From Dactylorhiza incarnata (lineage: Eukaryota; Streptophyta; Magnoliopsida; Asparagales; Orchidaceae): a DNA stretch of 64,000 nt. Positions 10,847 through 22,959 of this stretch are shown here, in pieces. Under the pieces are notes generated by a model. It did no database searches. It was given only the letters and a program-made list of their open reading frames with translations, and had not been told where the DNA came from. The DNA is taken from assembly GCA_033032865.1 (NCBI GenBank), contig JAWHQI010000028.1, forward strand, positions 7,335,001-7,399,000. The letters are read 5' to 3'. Numbering within the stretch: position 1 is the first letter of the stretch; each line of letters begins with the position of its first letter. A program made the translations under genes and the position numbers.

Positions 10847-12422
10847 ATGGCTCCTCCCAAAGTTAACTCCAGATTCGATGTGGATATCGAATCATTCAAT
10901 GCTACCTCTGAAAATTTCAAGGCAATTCTGGGGTTGTTCCAAACCGTGGGGTTGACAAAGCAAATTTCGACAAGATGCAAAGTATATGATGTCGAATTAA
11001 CAGAACTAAAGGACAACATCCATATTGGAGATGATGGATCTCTTCATGGAAGAATTTCAGAAAATGACATTGATATCACAGAGGAGATGTTGAGTCCCAC
11101 CTTTGATCTACCAGAAGGTGATGATTCATATGAACTGACGGCGACAGAGACTCAACAGACACTGCAGACAATGAAGTTCAACAAAGAAAATGCCATCAAC
11201 CTAAAGAAGAATGACTTCTCAGAAGAGTATAGGTTTTTGGCAGACATAGTAGGAAAAGTTCTACTATGTAAAATTTCTGTTCATGATGTTATTCCTAAAC
11301 AACAACTACAGATAGTGGGAGTTTTAATTCTGAATAAGAGAATACATTGGGGGAGGTGTCTTCTCAAACTGATAGGTCATAAGTATTCTCATAAGGAAAA
11401 TGCATACATGAGAATCATGAGCTAAGTCATGTTTCATCACTACCCAATAGTGTGCAGATCAAAATGAGTGCTCATTCATCCTGGAAAAAGAATTAACATA
11501 GACATCTTCTCAAAATGGACCAAATAAATTCTGAAGCCTGGTCAAGCTCCACCCTCTCCCCCTCCATCTCCAGCTCCTCAAGACCGTGAAACTGTTATAA
11601 CAGATGTCTGAAATGAACATCTAGGTCAAGACCTTCAGACAACCCTACCAGATACAACAATTGAACCTGCAACACAGATTTCCTCTCAACAACAACCACC
11701 ATTTGTCACTCCTTGTGAAGAAAACCTCACAGTCATCCATCCTGCTCTCTTAGTACAATCCCATTCTCAATCACCTCCTCAAATTGACATATCAAGACCT
11801 CTCATTGACACCCTCTACCTCTCATTTTATACATCATTTTGACATGGATCAAGCAATTACTAAAGCAGTGAGTCTGGTCGCTGAGACTTTTGCTGACCTG
11901 CTACAGAGTCAATTAAGAAAATTCCAAAGAAAATACTCTTAGATGGAGCCAGAACTGCAAGATTCAAAGGAATCAATCCTGGCACTCAATACTTGTATGT
12001 CCTCCTTAATGGTCACAAAGTCTTTCTTAACCTTCCTTGTTAGTAAGGTTCAGAAGGGGGAGAATGTTCAAGAGGAGGAAATGCCTACCCAAGAAGAGGA
12101 GATTGGCCAGGAGAAGGAAAAGCTTATACAAGAACCTGAGAATGCTCAAGAACCTGAGATTTGCCATGAGATTGTTAGTGATCCAAAGAGTTATGCATCA
12201 ATCCAGGGGGAGCCCCTCACAACTAATGAACAGATCATAGAAGATGACACCAAGATTGCTAAAGAGACTGACCAGATAGCTGAAGATGCTGCATTAATTC
12301 AGAAGGAGCCTCACAAAGAAGATGACAAGACTGCTGAAGAGGAGGATGACCCCCTTGTATTTCCACCAAGAAAAGTGACACCACAAGTCTTCTCAAGGAA
12401 GAGAAAAACCCCTCCAAAATAA
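10847..12422 (+). pseudogene. E2 accessory ORF3, broken
   Basis: The first open part (10847-11425, 192 aa) starts MAPPKVNS, just after the GGATCA preceding the ATG. It carries the core ADIVGKVLLCKISVHD, which matches E5 (CDIVGKALLCKPGSHD) and E7 (SDIVGKAILCKPRSHD). A stretch with stops and Pro/Gln-rich remnants follows. The last open part (11943-12422, 159 aa) is highly charged with many Glu/Lys, likely disordered or coiled. The fold resembles what I recall of the Pfam 'putative plant transposon protein' domain found in plant LTR elements; that link is inference. Its position before the 3' LTR is where SIRE1 has its env-like gene, but I see no signal peptide or membrane segment. Function unknown. 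Confidence 0.72.
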
Positions 12423-12670
12423 TAGTGAAAATCAGGTAATTAGCAAATAAACAATTACTCTTATAAGTTCTCAGTGAACACATTTGAGATACAACTATGG
12501 TAAACAATCTAATCTATTACATTTGGATGTTTATCATATCATTCTAGTCTATGACTTTATGAAATGATGTGTGAATTTGTCTTGTTTATAAGTATATTTG
12601 TCTGTACTCTACTTTATTTTAACAATATGATTGAAATCACTTAAAATATTTGTAAAATTTGTTATGATAA

Positions 12671-12682
12671 ATAGGGGGAGAT
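12671..12682 (+). promoter_or_regulatory. E2 polypurine tract
   Basis: ATAGGGGGAGAT directly before the 3' LTR. E5 has the same AGGGGGAGAT ending on the minus strand. Confidence 0.85.
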
Positions 12683-14335
12683 TGTTGGGAAAAATATCCT
12701 CTGAATTTATCTTATAAATGATGTAAAAGTGATTCACCATTTAGGATTCATTACCCATTTTGCATAGAGAGGGTAATTTATTCATTAGATGTTCTAGGAT
12801 GTCACACTCTCATTAGGGTGTCAAAGACCAGTCCAAAAGAGTGCAAAATTTAGTTGAGTTAAATCTGCGTCGAATAAAAGTCGATGCATCTTCGACTGCA
12901 AGTCGAAGTAACTTCAAATAGAAGTAAGGATAACTCAGACTGGTAGTTGATGCATCAGTTGAAGTTGACGCAATGTCGAAATGTACTCGACGTAGAAGAC
13001 AGTCAGTCAAAGCAACATTGAAGTCGACGCAACTTACAATTACATTCGACGTAGAAGAAAAGACTTAGGGTTTAGGCCTTCATCTCGACGGATATGTCGA
13101 TAAGTATTCGTCGCAATGTCGACATCAGAGTTCATTTCTAAGCTGAGGAGAATTTCGAAGCAGCTTCTATTAGAACTCAGAGGTGCGTCGATAAGAAGGC
13201 AAATGAATTCGACGCTACGTCGAATACAAACACATAATTAGAATACTTTTTGTATTCTTTTTTAAAGCCGATTCAGAAGTCATAAATGAAAATATTTTGA
13301 ATTCTAATGGGTCGTTCATAACCAATAATGGAAAGAAGGACTCTAAAGACACAATAAAGATATTTTTGGAAGTTATTCAAAAAGGGATTGACGGGCATCA
13401 ACTGAAAAGAAAAGAGAACATTATTATCCCTTAGACATTCCTACTTATGATACAGTAGAAGAGGAAAGTAATTCAAATGTTATTCGACAGAAGAATAAGT
13501 ATACAAAGAAAGATTGAGAATAATAAGATTTCTACTATTCTGTCTTCTTCTTTCTCAAGCTTTCTCTCAGATAGAACAACAGATCAAATCATTGTACAGA
13601 AAATACTCAAGACTTCTTCTTCCTCTCTCACAGCAAGAAGCCTACAGATATATAGAGATTATCAGGACCAGAGCTTATCAATCCTTGCATTCTACTCTTT
13701 CTCTCTCTCTCTTAAGCAAGGATTCATCTACTGAACAGAGATCCATCAAAAACACTAAGTGCCTGAATCCTCAGTGACTGTTGTAGGAGGATTCAATCAG
13801 AAGAGTAATTTTCATTTCTCTTCTTCTCCCTTACTCTTTCTTTCTCCCTTGTAATCTGAGTAAATAGTCCTTAGAATCCCTCTCTAAAGAATTCAGTGGT
13901 TCAAGATCTTCTTATCAAAAGATCTAACTTGATTCTAAGAGTCTCCTTAACAAAAGACTCAGACCTTGGTTCTAAGAGTCTCCTTATCAAAAGACTCAGT
14001 GGTTCTAAGAGTCTCCTTATCAAAAGACTCAATGGTTCTAAGAGTCTACTTATCAAAAGACAGAGACACTAGATAATGTATTCCTACCAAGATGGTAGAA
14101 GAGTGGAGTACCCACATTTTGGGAAACCACTATATATCTTGTCTAATCTGTGCTGTGAAATTTCTGTGCTGTCTATTCTTGATTTCTGCATTTCTGTGTT
14201 TATTTTATTCTGAATTGGAAATCTGAATGCATAGTTGTTAGTTTAATTTATTGTTTGTGCATAATTTATAAAAAAGTTGTTAAACTCTATTCACCCCCTC
14301 TAGAGAATACTCAGAGGACTAATTGTGCACTTTCA
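12683..14335 (+). repeat. E2 3' LTR (1653 bp)
   Basis: Pairs with 6561-8211. It contains the TCGACG array at about 12868-13226 and the hairpin repeats at about 13905-14062. One upstream unit has arms AGATCT/AGATCT around TCTTATCAAA, giving a perfect stem. It ends TTTCA, followed by the GCTAA duplication. Confidence 0.93.
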
Positions 14336-14949
14336 GCTAACATGTCCTTTTTTATGTCAAAATGACTTTTTTATTCAAAAAACAATTGTGTTCATTAATA
14401 AAATATAGATAAGCATATCTTTTTTTTTCGTCTAACATGAATTTTAAGCATATCATCATTTATTTTATTTTATGATATGTTAGTAGTATATGCTTAAATC
14501 ACATATATGTATTAAATTATATATGCTTAAATTGATTAGACTTATTGTTTAATTCTTTTTAATGTGTTATTCTTATAATTAAATTTGTTTAGTCATTTCA
14601 TTTTATATCTTTTATATTTCATATTGCTAAGAAATTCAACTGATTTATTAGTTGACTATTTTAATGCTTTTAACCTAACTTTATTAAGCTTGAAAAGACT
14701 TATAATTAATCAAAGATATATAATTATCAAATATTCTTTTCTTGATATAAAACTCGATGTTTTTTAAATATAGTTTCTATGTAATATTAATATATTTTAC
14801 AATTATTAATATTTGTAGTATATTACTGTTATTTTATTTTGGACACTTCAAATTTATTTTGGGATATATATGAGTCATTTTCGTTTACTTGTTATGTTAA
14901 TTTTTAACTCTTAGAACATATAATTCTACTTAATATGCATAAAAATAAA
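14336..14949. other. AT-rich unassigned sequence right of E2
   Basis: Starts with the right GCTAA duplication of E2. The rest is strongly AT-rich with no credible ORF or repeat structure. It may be old host DNA. Confidence 0.5.
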
Positions 14950-16282
14950 GGGCAATGTTATAAGCAGTCCTATATCGGCTATTCGCAGTCCTATAAAATA
15001 CTTAAATTAATACGCTTTATTGTGTATAATCGCAGTCCTCACCCAGCTCCTCCCATTCACACCTGTCAATGCAGCCGTCTGTTCCAAAATAGAGCATGCT
15101 TGGAGATGGAGGAGTTGCTTGGAGACCGTCGGCCAGAGTAGAGAGTTGCTCATCAGAGGAGTCGCCGGATTTGGAGGCCGGTCGGACTCTTTGGTGGAGC
15201 AACAGTTGCTGCCATCGGTCATGGGGTTGTCATCGGCCATAGGGGAGGAGGTCGGCTTGCTTGAAAGATAGTGTGAATCTGGGTTGTTAAAGGCGTGCCT
15301 CAGGCGCGCCTAAGGCTCCAGGCTCAATAGGCTCAGAGGCTTGCACCTTCGTGCGTCTTTTTTGCGCTTTTGGAGCATAAAAGCTGTGTCTAGGTGCGAT
15401 TTCTGTTGCAGACATTTTTTTTCAAAAAAAAAAAGAAAGAAATAATGTAAGAACTCAATAATATTTGCATGATTTTGTGTATGTGAAACATAATTGAGTG
15501 TTAAGACTTAGATATGATGTGAGTGACCACATTAATTATATTTTTAAGAGATATAAATGATAGTAATGAATAATTAATTAGTAGAATAGATGAAAAATCT
15601 GATCAAGAAGATGAACTGATGTTTAATGCTTATTTTTAAAAATGAATGTGGTTACGCATTGCCTTCGTCAGGCGCGCGCCTGCGCCTTGAGCCTCACGCC
15701 TAGGCTCCAAGACTCTTTTGCGCCTTTGTGCGCCTTGCGCCTTTAATAACTAAGGGGTGAATATGAGCTCGCTAGAGTTAGGAGAGGGGTGCTCGACCAG
15801 ATTTGGAGTGGAAAGTAGGCTTCTTCCGGCTTGTAGCAGGCGAAGTTGACCAGGTAAATAGACTTGGGGTGGCTGAGGAAGTAGAGGGTGGAGAGGAAGA
15901 CGATGAGTGTGGAGCACAAAATTACAGAAAAGTAGAGGGTTGTCGTCGGCCATGGGGGAGGAGGTCGGCTTGCTTAATGGATTGCTTGAAGTTTGGTAGC
16001 CTTCTTGAAGAAGATTTGGGTAATGCCTCATCCAATTTTGCTTCCGCCATTGTTGGATCTCATATTCGAATCGCAACAAAGTGGATATGAGCAGAACAGA
16101 TTCGAGTCGCGTGCGACTTTGTAATCCCAGTAGCTTTTCAGTTTTTTCCATCTATGCATGTGCTATTTTAGTATAAGACATTGGATTGCGATTCAACATA
16201 TTGGACTGCAAATGAATTTTTTAGACTGCAAATATCAAAGGACTGCGATTAGCCATTTTAGGACTGCTTATAACATTGCCCA
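14950..16282. mobile_element. terminal-inverted-repeat DNA element, non-autonomous
   Basis: The left end GGGCAATGTTATAAGCAGTC is repeated in inverse at the right end (16263-16282). Inverse similarity extends over about 45 bp, including CGCAGTCCT. No transposase domain is visible. The flanks, AAAAATAAA on the left and AGATTAAAA on the right, are only loosely alike, so the superfamily is not certain (Mutator-like or hAT are options). A segment around GGGGAGGAGGTCGGCTTGCT occurs twice, near 15241 and 15955, on either side of a nested element. Confidence 0.7.
15287..15746. mobile_element. nested small TIR element, AAGGCGC type
   Basis: It begins TTAAAGGCGTGCCTCAGGCG and ends with the roughly inverse GCGCCTTTGTGCGCCTTGCG followed by CCTTTAA. 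The inverted similarity covers about 70 bp per side and the core is AT-rich. About 460 bp with no ORF fits a MITE-like element. It sits inside the larger TIR element; exact ends and target duplication are unclear. Confidence 0.6.
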
Positions 16283-16677
16283 GATTAAAAGTTTTTTTAT
16301 TTATAATATATGAATATCTGATATCTTAAATTATCCCCAACATTTCTCCAACTTTCGATGTCTGAATTTAAAAATTTAATTCGACGTGTCACCGATGTAT
16401 GATATTTACAATTTTGAATCCATAACTTGCTTCCTTATTAGAAATCTTGCTTAATTGTGATTATCGTGTTGTAATTTTACATTCATTTATTGTAAGTTAG
16501 TTGTCAAATTATTGCCTAGTTCATATGTGCATATATATAAGTGTCCAACTGTTTCATTAGAACCTATCATGCGTTAATTTGGTATTAGAGCCCACGATTT
16601 GGGCCACTTGCTCACAGGAGGTAGGAAAATATTTTTCTCTTTACTTGTCTTTCTTTGTAAAAAAATTATTTTCTTTT
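16283..16677 (+). other. remnant of another LTR element with a PBS-like site
   Basis: AT-rich sequence ending in TGGTATTAGAGCCCA at 16580-16594, which looks like a tRNA-iMet PBS on the plus strand. The sequence before it would be an LTR end. E9 is inserted about 85 nt downstream, and the sequence after E9 (21671-21890) is probably the rest of this leader and gag start. Confidence 0.5.
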
Positions 16678-16879
16678 TGTAGATAAACACAGAACAAAGA
16701 GAAATATTTCAAATATTTTATTAATTCCTCACATGCATACATACAAGTATTTGCACACTTATATAGGAAGAGAGAGAGAGGAGCAAGAATCTCATTCTAA
16801 GGTGTGAAACTAAATCATAAAGAAGTAATGAGCTATAGTTGGGCCTTGCTATGGGCTTTTGTACATATTTTATTCAACA
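16678..16879 (-). repeat. E9 3' LTR
   Basis: In element sense it starts TGTTGAATAAAATATG and ends GTTTATCTACA. The pol frame runs through the purine tract into the LTR. It is about 25 bp longer than the 5' copy, through small indels. Confidence 0.9.
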
Positions 16880-18463
16880 CTCCCCTACAAGCTGGGGCAT
16901 ACAGATCGTAAGCACCAAGCTTGGACAAGAACTGATAATATAGCGGATGCGGTAAGGCCTTAGTGAAAATGTCAGCAACTTGCCCAGAAGCAAGAACTAG
17001 TTTTAATTCCTGTTTCTTCAGTTGAATCTTTTCCCGAATGAAATGACAATCAACTTCGATGTGTTTAGTACGTTCATGAAATACGGGATTCTTGGCAATA
17101 TGTATAACAACTTGACTGTCGCAAAAGAGTGGCCGGTGAGGAGAGTTTCCAACCATGTAAACTCAGACACAATAGAGGCCATTGAACGATACTCAGCTTC
17201 GACAGATGAGCGAGCAACCACATATTGCTTTTTGTTGCGCTAGGTGATATGGGGTCCACCAAAGTATGTACAAAATCCACTTGTGGAACGATGATCATCC
17301 AGAGAAACAACTTTGTCAGCATCAGAGTAGGCGATAAGAGATAAGGAAAAAGAAGGATTGTATACAAGTCCTTGTCCATGAGCGCTCTTCAAATATTGGA
17401 GGATGCGCTCAACTGCTTGGAGGTGAGATTCGTGGAGCATGCATGTATCGACTGATAACCCCAACAACAAATGATATATCAGGTCTTGTAACTGTAAGAT
17501 GAATTAGCTTCCCTACAAGACGACGATAGTACTCTGTGTTCGGAAGGAGTAGATCAGAGTCGGAGGCATGAGCGCAGAGCTTGTGTTTGACATCCATATG
17601 TGTATCAACAGACTTCCATCCAAAGTAGCCATCATCATGAAGAAGGTCAAGACAATACTTTCGTTGAGATAGGACAATGACATCAGGATGTCGTGCTACC
17701 TCGAGACCAAGAAAGTACCGAAGATTTCCCAAGTGTTTGGCTTGAAAAACAAAGGCCAAATGCTACTTAATCATGTGTATTCCTTTTAAATCATCACCCG
17801 TAATCAAAATATCATCGACATAAACCAAGAGAATCACTGTGCCCATCTAACGATGATGAGTAAATAGAGAGAAGTCGGGCGAGCTTCGAGCTAACCCAAC
17901 ATCACAAACAACCTGACTAAACTTGTCAAACCATGTTCGAGGAGACTATTTGAGACCATAAAGAGATTTTTTGAGGTGACATACACGGGATTCCCTCATG
18001 GTCTCAAACCCGTGAGGTTGTTTCATATAGACAATCTGCAGTAGATCGCCATTGAGAAAATATTTTTGACATCCAATTGATGCAACTGCCATTTTTGATG
18101 AACAACATGGGAGATCAAGACACGAACAATATTTAGTTTTGCGACAGGTGAGAAGGTCTTGTCATAGTCAAGGCCAGGTTGTTGAGTAAACCCACGAGGT
18201 ACAAGACGAGCCTTGAGACATTGAACCATCCCATCCAGACCATGTTTGATGGCATAGACCCACTTACAACCCACACAAGTTTGGCCAGGAGGAAGAGGGA
18301 CAAGATCCCAAGTTTGATTTTCCCAAAGAGCAGCCATTTCCACATCCATGACCACCCGCCATCCCGGATGCTGAAGGGCCTCGTGTAGAGAGTTAGGGGT
18401 GGAAATAGACGACAAAAAAGTTGCAAATTTGTGAAGCACCGGAGAAAGGCGATGCATAGACAC
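16833..18463 (-). pseudogene. E9 RT and RNase H, broken
   Basis: Copies of RNA-dependent DNA polymerase segments run in several frames. They include GCKWVYAIKHGLDG and RLVPRGFTQQPGLDYDKTF at the RT start, then LVYVDDIL (catalytic box, near 17806-17830), YFLGLEVAR and VGKLIHLTVTRPDISF. The RNase H part ends with [14 protein letters not shown] and [11 protein letters not shown]. Stops separate the RT pieces. The reading frame ends at 16833, inside the LTR. Confidence 0.88.
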
Positions 18464-19960
18464 ATAATTAGCCAGAGGATAAGCGGTAGATGCTGTTGTC
18501 GGATCTTCAGTCTGCGCGATGCCATTAGTAGAGGGTAACTGTCGTAGGGAATCAGAACGAGCAGGGCGATGAGTGTATACATGAAGAAGAGGTGGTATGG
18601 AGGGTATGGGGATCGGGTTGGGAGGAATGGTGGAAGATTCGATGTAACAGGAACAGTAGGGTGCGGCAGGATTGTAGGTGTTGGAGGAGCTAGATGGAAA
18701 GAGTGAAAATGTTGGTTTTCGATGAAGGTCACATCCGCAGATGTGACAACCTTACGATCGCCGGGAGAATAAAAGACAAACCCTTTTTGAGTGCGATAGT
18801 AACCAACGAACATATATTTAGTAGCACGAGGAGCTAGCTTGTCGGTGGAGGGGCCATGGTAGTGGTCATAGCAGGTACATCCAAAGACGCGAGGCACGAA
18901 AGTAAAGAGAGGTATGGATGGAAATAGAAGACTAAAGGGGGTTGCATAATTGAGAATGGAGGACATGCGATTGCTGAGGTAGTAAGCTATCGAAACCGTG
19001 AAATTCCAATAAAGCATGAGAATATTCATTTGAAACATAAGTGAGCCAGCGACCTCATGAAGGTGACGATTCTTACGCTCAACCACACCATTTTGTTGGG
19101 GGTATAAGCATATGTGCTTTGATGGATGATCCAAAACTCGGTGCATAAATTAGTAAATATATGACCCGTGTATTCACACGCATTGTCGTTTCGTAGTGTT
19201 TTAATGGAGCTAGAAAATTGTGTATGAGCCTCAACAATAAAACACGAAACACACGAGTTAGTTCAGAATGATCGTGAAGTAAATACAACCATGTCATGCG
19301 AGAGTAATCATCAATAAATGTAAGAAAGTAATGGTAACCAGAAATACTAGCTGGTTTATAAGGTCCCCAAATATTAGAATGCACTAAATCAAAAGGAGCA
19401 TTGCTCCAAGTACAATGAGGGAAAAAGGAAAGCCGATGTTGTTTTTCGAAGATACATGACTCACAAGTAAAGTTAGCGAGGGATAGATCAGGAAGAACTT
19501 CTTGAGAATTAGAAGAGGAGCATGCCCAAGACGCTGGTGCCGATCAACATAATTGACAGAGGAGGCAACTGTGTGAGAAAGATCCAGAGTATAGAGCCCG
19601 TTGGACAGTCGCCCTTTACCAATGATAGTCTGCGTCCGTCAATCCTGCACAATAAAAGAAGTGGAAAAGAAGGTTATAGAGCAAGCAAAGTCTTGAGTAA
19701 GACTACTAACAAAGAGAAGGTTGAAAGGAGAGTCTGGAACATGAAGAACCGAGCGAAGAGAGATTGATGAAGTGAGGGGCACATCAGCAGAACCAGAAAC
19801 CAGGATGGTGTCATCATTGGCCACTGTGATGAACTTAGGATGCGCAGAGTTTAAGTACTAACTTGGTTTCTGCGGAGTAATATGATGTGTTGCACCCGAG
19901 TCCACAATCCAAGTTGGACTATGTGAGAGACAAAAGATACATTCATTGGAGATCGACACA
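18464..19960 (-). pseudogene. E9 protease, pre-integrase and integrase, broken
   Basis: The protease site WIVDSGATHHIT is readable near 19880-19920, followed by the pre-integrase segment SVLHVPDSPFNLLFVSSLT. Integrase shows HSNIWGP, where the first catalytic Asp of HSDxWGP is now Asn. It also shows RNDNACEY with the second Asp, and QQNGVVERKNRHL with the Glu. A frameshift splits the last two. The linker region SADVTFIEN runs on toward RT. The Asp-to-Asn change alone would abolish integration. Confidence 0.85.
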
Positions 19961-19982
19961 ACATAGCCAGTTGAACGACTGA

Positions 19983-20872
19983 TCATCCCATGATGTTGCT
20001 AGAGCTGGTTGCGCAAGGCATCAATGTCAGTATTGGTGGTGGAAGAAGTATCGACCGCAATGGATGCATGTTGTTGCGGGGGCATGCCATGATTACGATA
20101 TAATGTTGCCTCAAGTTGACCATTCCGACCACAATGAGTACACATAGGATAAGCCCTTCCGTTGCGCCCCTACCCCGAGAAGAGGTGCGAGCTCCACGAT
20201 CTGATGGAGGAGCGGGGTGAGATGTAGAAGAGTACTGGAGGAGAGCAGGAGAGAGAGACACGGGAGCAGGGGGGACCATTAAAAGCATGGAGCAAACATC
20301 CGAAAGAGAATGAATGGTGGGGGAAGAAAGGATCTGAGCACAGACGCTATGGAGATGAGGTGGAACACAGGCCATCGTCATGGCGATGCCAACCGCTTCT
20401 TTCTGAGCACGTTGGGCAACGAGATCTGTTGTTGGGGGCTGATGTTGAATCCAGGCCTAGAACGAGGTGGTTAAGTCTCCAGCCACTCCTGATTCGAGAG
20501 ATTGAAGGCCTGTGATAATGTAAAATAGGTGTTGCAAACTGTCCTTGCAAGAATAGAGGGAGTGAAGTTCCTCCCACATGGTCTTGGCCATTTCATATAC
20601 ATGGCCATACGATATGATTCACTGTCCATCGAGTTTGGGATCCATGGTTGGACACGATCGTCATCGCGAAGCCATTACTCGGTGGGCTAAGTAGGAGTAG
20701 CCTTAGTCAGATGATGAAGGAGGCCTTTCTGACGAACATGGTGAACATAGTGCACCCACTCAACAAAGTTCTTCCCACTAAGAGAGATAGTGGTGATTCG
20801 AAGCTCATCACGAACTTCATGTTGGGGAGTCTCAGCACGGGTCGAAAGAGATAGGGCATCATTCAAGTCCAT
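19983..20872 (-). pseudogene. E9 gag, broken
   Basis: It starts near MDLNDALSLSTR and has the capsid-like segment LSGKNFVEWVHYVHHV. A knuckle remnant CTHCGRNGQLEATL has lost the His and final Cys of CX2CX4HX4C. Frameshifts and stops occur throughout. The remaining 600 bp up to the 5' LTR (20873-21476) have no clear product. Confidence 0.75.
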
Positions 20873-21476
20873 TCAGGCAGCCGAGGAGCGCAGAAAAATA
20901 GGTGGGGAGCTTGGCAGAGGGGAGCTGTAGCGGCCAAGAACTTGGTGATCAGGAGAGCTCGCAAGAAAGATGAAGTTGAGCGGTCAGACGAGGTTGAGCA
21001 GTTAGACGAGGTGATATGAACTCTGGCGGGCAGGCGTAAGGCACTCTGAGCGGACAGACGAGATGAACTCATGGAGCTCGCAGACAAGAACAACGGACAG
21101 AGCGAGTTTGGTGAGCAGCAATGGAGCTCAGCAAACTGAGGAGGCGCAACAAAGGGACTTTACTTCGGACAGAAGCTGCAGTTAGAAATGCAGGCCGGAA
21201 CTCGACAAGCACGGTAGGAACGCAAGGTGTGAGCTGAAGAAGCACCGACGATCAAAGCGGACAGGGCACGAGAGGCCGCAGACGTCGTCAATTTGGTGGG
21301 TCTCGGAGAGGCGGATAGGCAAGGCTATAAAAGCATCGGGTGAGGGGACAGACGAACGAATAGGTGGGGAGAGACATAGAGAGGCGGGCTTGAGCAATGA
21401 GACCGCTAGTTCGCCTGATCGTGGGCGAGATGAAGAGAGAGAAATCCCCCAAAAAAATTTAAAGGACAGAATTACA

Positions 21477-21488
21477 CCTCAGATACCA
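21477..21488 (-). promoter_or_regulatory. E9 primer-binding site
   Basis: On the minus strand TGGTATCTGAGG directly follows the 5' LTR, a one-base variant of the tRNA-iMet site. Confidence 0.8.
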
Positions 21489-21665
21489 TGCAGATAAACA
21501 CGGAAAAGGAGAAATAATTCAAATATTTTATTAATTCCTCACATACATACAAGTATTTGTACACTTATATAGGAAGAGAGAGATGAGCAAGAATCTCATT
21601 CTAAGGTGAATCTTAAAGAAGTAATGAGCTCTAGCTAGACCTTGCCATACATATTTTATTCAACA
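21489..21665 (-). repeat. E9 5' LTR
   Basis: Pairs with 16678-16879 and is followed by the CTTTT duplication. Confidence 0.9.
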
Positions 21666-21895
21666 CTTTTCAATAATTTGGTGGCCAGTTCAATTGACAC
21701 TGATGGCCAATTAACCAGCACACACACAGACATGCCCACATCCAATTTCCAAAATTTCATGGTCAAGCAATCTGAACAAAAAATCAATAGCATTTGAATT
21801 TTGATGACTTATAACCAATTATGGACAATCACTACTCGGGTCGACAATCTAGATCCTCATAGGAGCCCATATCACATCTCATATTCTGGACATGA
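21666..21895. other. remnant between E9 and the E3 LTR
   Basis: Probably the continuation of the element interrupted by E9. Plus-strand translation gives short gag-leader-like pieces (for example NFQNFMVKQSEQKINSI) ended by a stop. Too short for a family call. Confidence 0.4.
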
Positions 21896-22135
21896 TGAAA
21901 GAGAAGGTAATCTCTTGAGAAGTACTCTAGGGGGCGAATAGAGTATTTAAATTTTAAGAGACTGTTTTCCTGTTTTCACAAATTCACACAACAATCCAGT
22001 TTATATCACAGAGAAAAAAGAAAGCACAGAGAAAATGCACAACACAGACGACACCAAATTTTATAGTGGTTCCCCAAATGTTGGGTATGTCCACTCTTCT
22101 GCCTCAGCAGGAATCCACTATCACTAGTGCTGAAT

Positions 22136-22300
22136 CTTTTAATAAGGAGGCTCTTACAATCAGGACTTTTGATAAGGTGTCCAATGATCCACTGTGTCTT
22201 TTGATAAAGAAACTTTTAGAACCAGGACTTTTTATAAGGTGTCCAAAAATCACTGAGTTTTTTGATAATGAGACTCTTAGAACCACTGAATCCTTTGATG
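22136..22300 (-). repeat. E3 LTR hairpin repeats
   Basis: Diverged relatives of the E2 units, such as GGACTTTTGATAAGGTGTCC at 22163-22182. In element sense the arms are GGAC and GTCC around ACCTTATCAAAA. The loop core is kept while the arms differ from E2. Confidence 0.7.
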
Positions 22301-22959
22301 TGGGATTCTCAAGACTCCTTGTACAGTTCATGTTGAAGTAAGTTTCCAAAAAGATATCTCCTTTCAACAAGGCTCTGTAGATGTAATCTTGATAGCACTG
22401 TGTGGATTCAGGCAGGAATAGCAACAGCTTCTTTATTGAAGATGAGGGAGTTGATTCTCAAGAGAAGAGAGAATCTCCTTGCTGTCTTCTGAGAATAGAA
22501 GACTTCTTGTTTTTCTGTCTTGCTTGCTTCAGTTGTTCTTCAGTGTAGAAAAATGCTCCAAAGGTAGAGAGGGAGGAGAAACAAGCCTATCAGTTTTTTT
22601 GGTTGCTCTGTCTATCTCATTTTTTGTTCTTCACTGTTGTCTTTTTATATTCTGTATATTCTTGTATTTGTTTCTTCTTTCTTTATCCCTTCCTATTTTC
22701 TGGCAGACAGCACGGCTGAAAATTCTAAAAAATCTTCCTAATTGCTGGTAGATAGAATTTTTATTATTGCTATTCCAAATCAAGTTCCAATGGACTTAAT
22801 TTCTTTCTTGGGACGTCTGGGAGTTAATTCCCTGTGTTTAATATATTATTTACCAAATCAAGTCCCAAGGTAAATATTTCCTTCTTGAAATGAGTTGTAA
22901 CGACTAGAAGATAGGGTCGTGAATATATTGGAGAAGATTTGTCTTTTCCTGAAGGGACT

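Larger units (their letters stand above)
6561..14335 (+). mobile_element. E2: complete non-autonomous copia-type element with gag and ORF3, no pol
   Basis: The two LTRs (6561-8211 and 12683-14335) start TGTTGGGAAAAA and end TTTCA. The flanks are perfect 5-bp duplications GCTAA (6556-6560 and 14336-14340). A tRNA-iMet-type PBS follows the 5' LTR and a purine tract precedes the 3' LTR. Between gag and ORF3 there is no protease, integrase, RT or RNase H, so mobility would need proteins from another element. Gag style (zinc knuckle, coiled coil, GPK motif) is SIRE/Maximus-like. The LTRs differ visibly from each other, so the insertion is fairly old. Confidence 0.92.
16678..21665 (-). mobile_element. 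E9: decayed Ty1/copia element with short LTRs
   Basis: LTRs of 202 bp (16678-16879) and 177 bp (21489-21665) flank a minus-strand gag-pol. The flanks are perfect CTTTT duplications (16673-16677 and 21666-21670). The PBS TGGTATCTGAGG and the purine tract GTAGGGGAG are in place. Short LTRs and the style of RT and RNase H suggest an Ale/Ivana-like lineage. The order of gag, protease, integrase, RT and RNase H is copia. Many stops and frameshifts make it inactive. It has no U3 palindrome array. Confidence 0.92.

Noticed and set aside
13477..13777. Overlapping Ser/Leu-rich ORFs in the E2 3' LTR
   Set aside because: They lie in pyrimidine-rich LTR sequence and are not kept open in the 5' LTR.
18133..19146. 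337-aa ORF in E9 as an intact protein
   Set aside because: Only the first half is integrase; the rest is a frame-shifted reading through the linker and RT region.
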